Positions 52,166-61,935 of a DNA stretch of 64,000 nucleotides are shown one piece after another. Source of the DNA: Isoperla grammatica (taxonomy: Eukaryota; Arthropoda; Insecta; Plecoptera; Perlodidae). A program made the position numbers and the translations under genes. The notes below the pieces were generated by a model that was given only the letters and a program-made list of their open reading frames with translations, did no database searches and had not been told where the DNA came from. Position 1 is the stretch's first letter. Each line of letters starts with the position of its first letter. The stretch is taken from assembly GCA_945910005.1 (NCBI GenBank), contig OX246745.1:7418765-7482764 (forward strand). The letters are read 5' to 3'.

Positions 52166-54053
52166 ATGTTGTATCATATGTGTGTTGAATTGTATTATAT
52201 TGATCTATTTTGAAGTCTAAAATTTCAAGGCCCAGCCCTGTGTTATACAATACGTGTATGATGTAAAACTTATATATAAAGCATCTTATGACTGTGGTCA
52301 CTTATTTGTCATTATTATTCTTTATATCATTATTAGTTGATTTGAGACCACTTACAATTTTGAAAATACCATCCAAATAGCCTCAACGTTTTTGGGGTGT
52401 TTCGAGAAGTTTTATGAGTGCATGAGTGCACAGTGGCAGGAATGCTTGCACACAAGTATTCACCTAAACAAAGAAAATACCCTTGCTGACAATGCAATAC
52501 AAAAATTTAATAATTCTAAGCCATAGTTATCATAATAGCATGGCACTGATTTCATTTCATTCTCAGTAAGGCGTACTCTTAAGTTTGTACTTGCAGGCGC
52601 ATAACAACTTTGTTTTAAGTAGGGGGGTCAAGAATTTAGAGTGGGTCAGAAGCAAAACCTACCATACTAATTTTCATCAAAAACGAGTTAGATATATGGT
52701 TGGTTAGCTATTATTGCCAGCTTTTTACCCAACAATCCATTTCGATGCAAAATCGACCATCTTCAATGTTATTGGAGGAAGAATTCATGCATTAGGTTCA
52801 AAACCTACCATCTCCATGCACTATTTAGTTTAAAAACCACACCATATCCACAAATCAATCAGAAAGCTGCTATAAAAAGTGCATCTAATAAAAGTGCATC
52901 TATGGGGTGCATGTTCCAAGGTTGCGGAAAAGTAACCATGCACTTTTAACTAACCCCTGCAAACATTACAAATCTCACAGTACTTAAAAACGCCTACAAG
53001 TCTGCAACAAAAACACATTTTCTTGATTTCCCACAAATCAGTCATTTTTGAGATGGTAGGTTTTCCTTCTTTTTTGATTTGAATAGTTACAGCATTTATT
53101 TTCATTAGAATACATTAAACAATGAACATACTATAATATACATAGTCTACATTACAATGCTAATTTTAATATATTACCAAATTAACTCAATACTATGGAC
53201 ATTATAGATGTAATCTTCTATTCATTTGTTCTTGGATTGTCTCTAACCGCTTTGGCAGCACCCGTACACTCTTGCGGGACTCGGGAAGGACTTGGAGTAA
53301 ACCGGGATGTGACTGCACGTTGGCGAGTTCCCCAGGGTTCGTCGTCTTGGAAACGATGGGCGGCAGTCGGAGGCAGCAAGCCAACAAAAGTCTAGTAGAT
53401 TTCGTCTTCACTCATATAGAGAGTCATTTTTCACGACAATTTTGCTGAAGGAAAAGTATCTGGTACCGTTGTAGAGTCATTTGGCATGCTAGTTGCGGTA
53501 GTTGATTAGTTCGCAACTTTTTTAACAACGCAACGTTCACAACGTTTCCCGCATACCATTTAACGTATCTATCAGGTTCAACAGTCACCACGGCTCAACA
53601 AATAGTTGAGTTACTTAAAATAATTATGTTCAGTAACGCAGAATTGAATCAAGATGTTATTACGGTAGTATTTTGGCTTTCGCAGCAGTGGGAGCCCAGA
53701 CTTTCATCCTACTAGTGGGGTTTTTGGGTAGTTGGATACTTGTGGTATTCGCCTGGGATAGCAGCTCTTCTTAAGTTCCCGGAAAATTACTTTAGATTGA
53801 TTCATTATTCAATCCAGAAGGATTTTTGTGAATTGATGTTATATCTACATTACTAAAATCATTTAAAAGTTGAAGGGTGGTGGAGGGGGGGGGCACAGTG
53901 TATAAGTCTCTTTCCTATGTATCAGTATCATGCACAATTAAACGATTTTGGACCTTTGGTTGGACAATCATGGACGCCCCACCCCCTGTGTCCTCTACTG
54001 CTACTATACCTTCATTATAATTACCAATTTATTTTAAAATTCAAATAAATTGT
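52166..54053. other. Spacer, no gene recognised
   Basis: A block at about 53195-53400 is less AT-rich, with overlapping open frames on both strands but no domain I recognise. A G-run lies at about 53885-53893. TAATAAAAGTGCATCTA-type phrases recur at about 52876-52905. Confidence 0.45.
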
Positions 54054-54810
54054 GTTATGCGCTGTGATTGTGTATTTAAATGAAAAATAGTTGAAAGTTT
54101 TTAAAAATGTTAATTAACTAGTTTTTGAAAGAATCAAACGTGTTTGTAGATAGCTCAAAACTTTGTAAGATGTAGACATATGTGTTTTGCAAGGGGTGCT
54201 TTAGCCCTTGAGCACCCACATACGGGCGCCCCTGAGTGAGGGGTTAGAGAGGAATGTGGGGTGGTGATCAATTGCCCGCTCCTACCCCCACCCCGTTGTT
54301 TCGCGTATGTCTTCTTGTTTTGAATAATGTAATTTTGAGTAAAATGATACGAATTGTGCATTAACTTATTTTTCCCTGGTTGTGTTTCAGAATGTTGTAA
54401 ATATCGCTCTCACTGTCAAGATGTTGTATCTCAGTCTTCTGGACTCAATGACGTCCCTTTTAGCACCATTCACATGCTGCTGTACAAAATAAGCCCTTCC
54501 GATTCACCTCCTCAACGTGTGTTTTCTCGTCGCGTCACCTCGTCAATCTCCATGCCGGAGATGCAACGCCAAACTACAATCTCTCCTGTGTGCTTGCCTA
54601 TTCAAGCCGAGCATCCCTGGACCAAATGGGACGGATTTTCTTATGTACTTGTTCAATTCATGCTTTTGTGTTCACATTTTATTGTACTTAGTTCTTTTTC
54701 TGAATCCTATTGTTGCTGTTGTTGTTTGTATCTAGTTTTTGAAGCCAATTGTTGAGAAGGGAATGCACTTACTTGTTATGCGCTGTGATTGTGTATTTAA
54801 ATGGAAAACC
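54054..54810. repeat. Pair of 30-bp direct repeats bordering the satellite array
   Basis: TGTTATGCGCTGTGATTGTG, then TATTTAAATG, occurs at 54054-54083 and at 54776-54805, the second copy ending only about 10 bp before the satellite begins. The 690 bp between holds a 133-codon plus-strand open frame (54354-54755) preceded by a TTTCAG acceptor-like site, but no known domain, and AAGGGGTGCTTTAGCCCTTG (54191-54210), a small hairpin. Confidence 0.7.
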
Positions 54811-55270
54811 CTTTGTGACGTAGAATGAGCGTCGGTAGCGTCGGTTTACACAGGTCGTGGTGAGGCGACGCCAACTTCAGGTAACCAAAATAGTAGATTT
54901 TTTGAGGTTTTTATTTTTTTACGGGTTAACGGTTTAAGATAGAATTTTTTGGTTATCAATTCCTTCTTATTCATTGCTCTCTTGATATGTTTCGTATTTT
55001 TAAAAAAATAAAAAAAATCCAAAATTTCAAAATGCTCCGATTGTGCTCTTCTGAGACAAAATTTGAAATTTTGGGCGTCTGTATCTCTGTAAGTATGACC
55101 CCCAGCTTATTTTCGTTTTCAGGATGTCTAGATAATAAGCGCAAAAAAAATAAAAAAAATAAAAAAACAAATTTGGACCACCCGTTTTTTAGCTACGAGC
55201 GCTTGAAAAAAAAGTTTCCCCTTAGTAAACCCTTCTCAACTATTCTGCTCTGAATATGGAAGAAAAAAAG

Positions 55271-55343
55271 ACTGCCGGTTGCGGGTATCGAACCCCGGAC
55301 CGCGAGAACACTAGTCGGCGTCGCTACTGCCTACGCCACGCGA
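55271..55343 (-). other. Satellite tRNA-like module 1 (first unit)
   Basis: On the minus strand GTGGCGTAGGCAGTAGCGAC is A-box-like and GGGGTTCGATACCC holds a B box at tRNA-like spacing. Seven T residues follow one base after the tRNA-like 3' end (55263-55269), a typical RNA polymerase III stop. The T-stem has only three pairs and the anticodon stem is weak, so it is not a working tRNA. Copies lie at about 56931, 58591, 60243, 62280 and 63941. Confidence 0.7.
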
Positions 55344-55496
55344 CAGGATGGAGGTTGGATCGCTTACACTAGTACATAATACACCGCTTTCAATGAATGC
55401 ATGTATGTATCTCGATTCATTCTTATGGTAATTGTTACACCTTAGATAGATAAATTTATGAACAGAGGGTCTCATTGGATTCAAAAAATATCCAAG

Positions 55497-55589
55497 AATA
55501 CGATCTGAAGATAAAAACTTTGAAAATTGGGAAAAAAACGGCTTCTAAGTTTTTTTAAATTTTCGGAGTTTTTATCATCAGATCGTATT
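55497..55589. repeat. Satellite hairpin with 32-bp arms (first unit)
   Basis: AATACGATCTGAAGATAAAA and its continuation to 55528 pair with 55558-55589 at about 29 of 32 positions. The loop is 29 bases. It is present in every complete unit, between the two tRNA-like modules. Confidence 0.88.
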
Positions 55590-55719
55590 GATTGATTGGT
55601 TGTTCGCGAAATAATTTATTGTTTGTGGAAACAATGAGCCGTTTGACAGTTAAAAATAAACCGTGTCCATGCACGTTGATGCATTGATATAAATGCGTGA
55701 AAATGGTGGTACAAAAAAG

Positions 55720-55797
55720 AGTGGGTGTAACGGGTCTCGAACCCCAGACCTCAACCATGCTAAGCGGAGACATACCCCATACGCCATAGCACACGAT
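55720..55797 (-). other. Satellite tRNA-like module 2 (first unit)
   Basis: On the minus strand GTGCTATGGCGTATGGGGTA is A-box-like and GGGGTTCGAGACCC holds a B box, followed by TCTTTTTT (from 55720 down to 55713). It shares the unusual three-pair T-stem GGGGTTCGANACCCG with module 1, so both modules come from one tRNA-like family. Copies lie at about 57380, 59040, 60694 and 62732. Confidence 0.7.
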
Positions 55798-55880
55798 GAT
55801 ACTTGCAGCGCTTACACAGGTGCAAGACAAACTGCTCTCAATGATGTGCCTTGCTCGGGGTATTCAGTTAGCTTATATCA

Positions 55881-56060
55881 TAACCTCCTATAGCCGTCTG
55901 AACTCCTGATACACATCCACAGAAAACGCAGTTTTGTGGACTTTCAAGACTTGACGTTAGAAACATCACTATAACCTCCTATAGCCGTCTGAACTCCTGA
56001 TACACATCCACAGAAAACGTAGTTTTGGGACCCACGTAGGGAACATCACACTGAAAAGCC
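55881..56060. repeat. 91-bp direct duplication inside the satellite unit (first unit)
   Basis: TAACCTCCTATAGCCGTCTG starts at 55881 and again at 55972, followed in both by AACTCCTGATACACATCCAC and AGAAAACG. The two halves differ after GTTTTG. All units have both halves, so the duplication predates array growth. Confidence 0.9.
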
Positions 56061-56206
56061 AACATTAAAACATGTTTCCTCGGCTTACCGTTATTGCAAG
56101 GCAAACATTAACATGTCCAATGTATAGAGTAAGAATGTCCAATGAAGAAACTCTAATCATTATTTTCTTAACCCTTTAACAAGAGACGCTACGCGTCGTC
56201 AAAGAC

Positions 56207-56434
56207 GTGCTCAAATACACTCTGTTTTTTAGAATTATATTCTTTACGGCTATATTATTTATTGTTGCGGTCTTAAAGGTAATTCCCGAGGTAGATCTAA
56301 AAATTGTCTACTATGAAAAAAATCATTGCTTCGCTATGTTTGTTGTGAACGACGTCAGGCGTCGCCGAAATTTCAACGATTTTCTTGTCAAGTTCCACTT
56401 TCGGTACCGATTGTGGATAAACGGTGGTACCTAG
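56207..56434 (+). other. Recurring 75-79-codon open frame of the satellite unit (unproven)
   Basis: Each complete unit has this frame (also at 57854, 59526, 61180 and 63206). The product would have a hydrophobic stretch FFRIIFFTAILFIVAVLKVI near the N-terminus, then a basic DVRRRRN patch. No homology is recognised. Differences between units include amino-acid changes (F to Y, H to Y, R to S, I to L), so there is no sign of selection for the protein. Two units use an upstream ATG because of a small change (GTGTTC for GTCGTC). Reported as a repeat property, not as a gene. Confidence 0.3.
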
Positions 56435-59400
56435 TTAGTCGTAGCGTCAAACTTAAGGTCAGTAAGAATCCTTGGTGACGTAGAATGAGCGTCGGAAGCG
56501 TCGGTTTACACAGGTCGTGGTGAGGCGACGCCAACTTCAGGTAACCAAAATAGAAGAGTTTTTGAGGTTTTTATTTTTTTACGGGTTAACAGTTTAAGAT
56601 AAAATTTTTTGGTTATCAATTCCTTCTTATTCATTGCTCTCTTGATATGTTTCGTATTTTTTAAAAAATAAAAAAAATCCAAAATTTCAAAATGCTCCGA
56701 TTGTGCTCTTCTGAGACAAAATTTGAAATTTTGGGCGTCTGTATCTCTGTAAGTATGACCCCCAGCTTATTTTCGTTTTCAGGATGTCTAGATAATTAGC
56801 GCAAAAAAAATAAAAAAAATAAAAAAACAAATTTGTACCACCCGTTTTTTAGCTACGAGCGCTTAAAAAAAAAATTTCCCCTTAGTAAACCCTTCTCAAC
56901 TATTCTAATCTGAATATGGAAGAAAAAAAGACTGCCGGTTGCGGGTATCGAACCCCGGACCGCGAAAACACTAGTCGGCGTCGCTACTGCCTACGCCACG
57001 CCACAGGATGGAGGTTGGATCGCTTACACTAGTACATAATACACCGCTTTCAATGAATGCATGTATGTATCTCGATTCATTCTTATGGTAATTGTAACAC
57101 CTTAGATAGATAAATTTATGAACAGAGGGTCTCATTGGATTCAAAAAATATCCAAGAATACGATCTGAAGAGAAAAACTTTGAAAATTGGGAAAAAAACG
57201 GCTTCTAAGTTTTTTTAAATTTTCGGAGTTTTTACCATCAGATCGTATTGATTGATTGGTTGTTCGCGAAATAATTTATTGTTTGTGGAAACAATGAGCC
57301 GTTTGACAGTTAAAAATAAACCGTGTCCATGCACGTTGATGCATTGATATAAATGCGTGAAAATGGTGGTACAAAAAAGAGTGGGTGTAACGGGTCTCAA
57401 ACCCCAGACCTCTACCATGCTAAGCTGAGACATACCCCATACGCCATAGCACACGATGATACTTGCAGCGCTTACACAGGTACAAGACAAACTGCTCTCA
57501 ATGTTGTGCCTTGCTCGGGGTATTCAGTTAGCTTATATCATAACCTCCTATAGCCGTCTGAACTCCTGATACACATCCACAGAAAACGCAGTTTTGGGAC
57601 TTTCAAGACTTGACGTTAGGAACATCACTATAACCTCCTATAGCCGTCTGAACTCCTGATACACATCCACAGAAAACGTAGTTTTGGGACCCACGTAGGG
57701 AACATCACACTGAACAGCCAACATTAAAACATGTTTCCTCGGCTTACCGTTATTGCAAGGCAAACATTAACATGTCCAATGTATAGAGTAAGAATGTCCA
57801 ATGAAGAAACTATACTCATTATTTTCTTAACTCTTTAACAAGAGACGCTACGCGTGTTCAAAGACGTGCTCAAATACACTCTGTTTTTTAGAATTATATT
57901 CTTTACGGCTATATTATTTATTGTTGCGGTCTTAAAGGTAATTCCCGAGGTAGATCTAAAAATTGTCTACTATGAAAAAAATCATTGCTACGCTATGTTT
58001 GTTGTGAACGACGTCAGCCGTCGCCGAAATTTCAACGATTTTCTTGTCAAGTTCTACTTTCGGTACCGATTGTGGATAAACGGTGGTACCTAGTTAGTCG
58101 TAGCGTCAAACTTTAGGTCAGTAAGAATCCTTGGTGACGAAGTATGAGCATCGGTAGCGTCGGTTTACACAGGTCGTGGTGAGGCGACGCCAACTTCAGG
58201 TAACCAAAATAGTAGATTTTTTGAGGTTTTTATTTTTTTACGGGTTAACGGTTTATAATAGAATTTTTGGGTTATCAATTCCTTCTAATTCATTGCTCTC
58301 TTGATATGTTTCGTATTTTTTAAAAAATAAAAAAAATCCAAAATTTCAAAATGCTCCGATTGTGCTCTTCTGAGACAAAATTTGAAATTTTGGGCGTCTG
58401 TATCTCTGTAAGTATGACCCCCAGCTTATTTTCGTTTTCAGGATGTCTAGATAATTAGCGCAAAAAAAATAAAAAAAATAAAAAAACAAATTTGGACCAC
58501 CCGTTTTTTAGCTACGAGCGCTTGAAAAAAAACTTTCCCCTTAGTAAACCCTTCTCAACTATTCTGCTCTGAATATGGAAGAAAAAAAGATTGCCGGTTG
58601 CGGGTATCGAACCCCGGACCGCGAAAACACTAGTCGGCGTCGCTACTGCCTACGCCACGCCACAGGATGGAGGTTGGATCGCTTACACTAGTACATAATA
58701 CACCGCTTTCAATGAATGCATGTATGTATCTCGATTCATTGTTATGGTAATTGGTACACCTTAGATAGATAAATTTATGAACAGAGGGTCTTATTGGATT
58801 CAAAAAATATCCAAGAATACGATCTGAAGATAAAAACTTTGAAAATTGGGAAAAAAAACGGCTTCTAAGTTTTTTTAAATTTTCGGAGTTTTTATCATCA
58901 GATCGTATTGATTGATTGGTTGTGTGCGAAATAATTTATTGTTTGTGGAAACAATGAGCCGTTTGACTTTTAAAAATAAACCGTGTCCATGCACGTTGAT
59001 GCAATGATATAAATGCGTGAAAATGGTGGTACAAAAAAGAGTGGGTGTAACGGGTTTCGAACCCCAGACCTCTAACATTCTAAGCGGAGACATACCCCAT
59101 ACGCCATAGCACACGATGATACTTGCAGCGCTTACACAGGTACAAGACAAACTGCTCTCAATGTTGTGCCTTGCTCGGGGTATTCTGTTAGCTTATATCA
59201 TAACCTCCTATAGCCGTCTGAACTCCTGATACACATCCACAGAAAACGCAGTTTTGGGACTTTCAAGACTTGACGTTAGGAACATCACTATAACCTCCTA
59301 TAGCCGTCTGAACTCCTGATACACATCCACAGAAAACGTAGTTTTGGGACCCACGTAGGGAACATCACACTGAACAGCCAACATTAAAACATGTTTCCTC

Positions 59401-61562
59401 GGCTTACTGTTATTGCAAGGCAAACATTAACATGTCCATTGTATAGAGTAAGAATGTCCAATGAAGAAACTCTAATCATTATTTTCTTAACCCTTTAACA
59501 AGAGACGCTACGCGTCGTCAAAGACGTGCTCAAATACACTCTGTTTTTTAGAATTATATTCTTTACAGCTATATTATTTATTGTTGCGGTCTTAAAGGTA
59601 ATTCCTGAGGTAGATCTAAAAATTGTCTACTATGAAAAAAATCATTGCTTCGCTATGTTTGTTGTGAACGACGTCAGGCGTCGCCGAAATTTCAACGATT
59701 TTCTTGTCAAGTTCCACTTTCGGTACCGATTGTGGATAAACGGTGGTACCTAGTTAGTCGTAGCGTCAAACTTAAGGTCAGTAAGAATCCTTGGTAACGT
59801 AGTATGAGCGTCGGTAGCGTCAGTTTACACAGGTCGTGGTGAGGCGACGCCAACTTCAGGTAACCAAAATAGTAGATTTTTTGAGGTTTTTATTTTTTTA
59901 CGGGTTAACGGTTTAAGATAGAATTTTTTGGTTATCAATTCCTTCTTATTCATTGTTCTCTTGATATGTTTCGTATTTTTTAAAAAATAAAAAAAATCGA
60001 AAATTTCAAAATGCTCCGATTGTGGTCTTCTGAGACAAAATTTGAAATTTTGGGCGTCTGTATCTCTGTAAGTATGACCCCCAGCTTATTTTCGTTTTCA
60101 GGATGTCTAGATAATAAGCGCAAAAAAAAAAAATAAAAAAACAAATTTGGACCACCCGTTTTTTAGCTACGAGCGCTTGAAACAAAAATTTCCCCTTAGT
60201 AAACCCTTCTCAACTATTCTGCTCTGAATATGGAAGAAAAAAAGACTGCCGGTTGCGGGTATCGAACCCCGGACCGCGAAAACACTAGTCGGCGTCGCTA
60301 CTGCCTACGCCACGCCACAGGATGGAGGTTGGATCGCTTACACTAGTACATAATACACCGCTTTTAATGAATGCATGTATGTATCTCGATTCATTCTTAT
60401 GGTAATTGTTACACCTTAGATAGATAAATTTATGAACAGAGTGTCTCATTGGATTCAAAAAATATCCAAGAATACGATCTGAAGATAAAAACTTTGAAAA
60501 TTGGGAAAAAAACGGCTTCTAAGTTGTTTTAAATTGTCGGAGTTTTTATCATCAGATCGTATTGATTGATTGGTTGGTCGCGAAATAATTTATTGTTTGT
60601 GGAAACAATGAGCCGTTTGACAGTTAAAAATAAACCGTGTCCATGCACGTTGATGCATTGATATAAATGCGTGAAAATGGTGGTACAAAAAAGAGTGGGT
60701 GTAACGGGTTTCGAACCCCAGACCTCTAACATTCTAAGCGGAGACATACCCCATACGCCATAGCACACGATGATACTTGCAGCGCTTACACAGGTACAAG
60801 ACAAACTGCTCTCAATGTTGTGCCTTGCTCGGGGTATTCAGTTAGCTTATATCATAACCTCCTATAGCCGTCTGAACTCCTGATACACATCCACAGAAAA
60901 CGCAGTTTTGGGACTTTCAAGACTTGACGTTAGGAACATCACTATAACCTCCTATAGCCGTCTGAACTCCTGATACACATCCACAGAAAACGTAGTGTTG
61001 GGACCCACGTAGGGAACATCACACTGAACAGCCAACATTAAAACATGTTTCCTCGGCTTACTGTTATTGCAAGGCAAACATTAACATGTCCATTGTATAG
61101 AGTAAGAATGTCCAATGAAGAAACTTAAATCATTATTTTCTTAACCCTTTAACAAGAGACGCTACGCGTCGTCAAAGACGTGCTCAAATACACTCTGTTT
61201 TTTAGAATTATATTCTTTACAGCTATATTATTTATTGTTGCGGTCTTAAAGGTAATTCCCGAGGTAGATCTAAAACTTGTCTACTATGAAAAAAATCATT
61301 GCTTCGCTATGTTTGTTGTGAACGACGTCAGGCGTCGCCGAAATTTCAACGATTTTCTTGTCAAGTTCCACTTTCGGTACCGATTGTGGATAAACGGTGG
61401 TACCTAGTTAGTCGTAGCGTCAAACTTAAGGTCAGTAAGAATCCTTGGTAACGTAGTATGAGCGTCGGTAGCGTCAGTTTACACAGGTCGTGGTGAGGCG
61501 ACGCCAACTTCAGGTAACCAAAATAGTAGATTTTTTGAGGTTTTTATTTTTTTACGGGTTAA

Positions 61563-61935
61563 GAGGAAGGACTACTAGCCAATATTAAAACCCGCGAAAT
61601 TAACGTATTTTCGTCATATCTCAATAACGCCACACAATATCAAAACAGTGACACCTACGCACATTGTGGATTCGTGAGAGCTCAATACCAAATGAAAAAG
61701 ATTTCGTAGATTGTAGTAATTATAGTTGTAATTTCTAATTAACTTGTAAATTAGTTAAATTACAAATAATAATTATAATTACTGCAAACTAATAAATCTT
61801 TTTCATTTGGTATTGAGCTCTCACGAATCCACAATGTGCGTAGGTGTCACTGTTTTGATATTGTGTGGCGTTATTGAGATATGACAAAAATACGTTGATT
61901 TCGCGGGTTTTAATATTGGCTAGTAGTCCTTCCTC
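61563..61935. mobile_element. Palindromic TTAA-type MITE, 373 bp, inside satellite unit five
   Basis: Arms of 142 bp (61563-61704 and 61794-61935) are inverse complements with two differences, beginning GAGGAAGGACTACTAGCC. The AT-rich centre is itself largely self-complementary. TTAA flanks both sides (61559-61562 and 61936-61939). The other units read ACGGGTTAACGG with one TTAA, so the empty site is seen directly. TTAA duplication is the hallmark of piggyBac-type transposition, though the ends lack the usual CCCTT-like piggyBac terminus; other TTAA-targeting families such as Kolobok remain possible. No coding capacity. Confidence 0.95.

Noticed and set aside
54354..54755. 133-codon plus-strand open frame near the satellite edge
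   Set aside because: Composition and low-complexity Cys/Ser stretches suggest chance; a TTTCAG upstream is not enough to call an exon.
55555..55830. 91-codon minus-strand frame repeated in each satellite unit as a gene family
   Set aside because: It runs straight through tRNA-like module 2 and its hairpin, has no known domain, and its recurrence simply reflects the tandem repeat.
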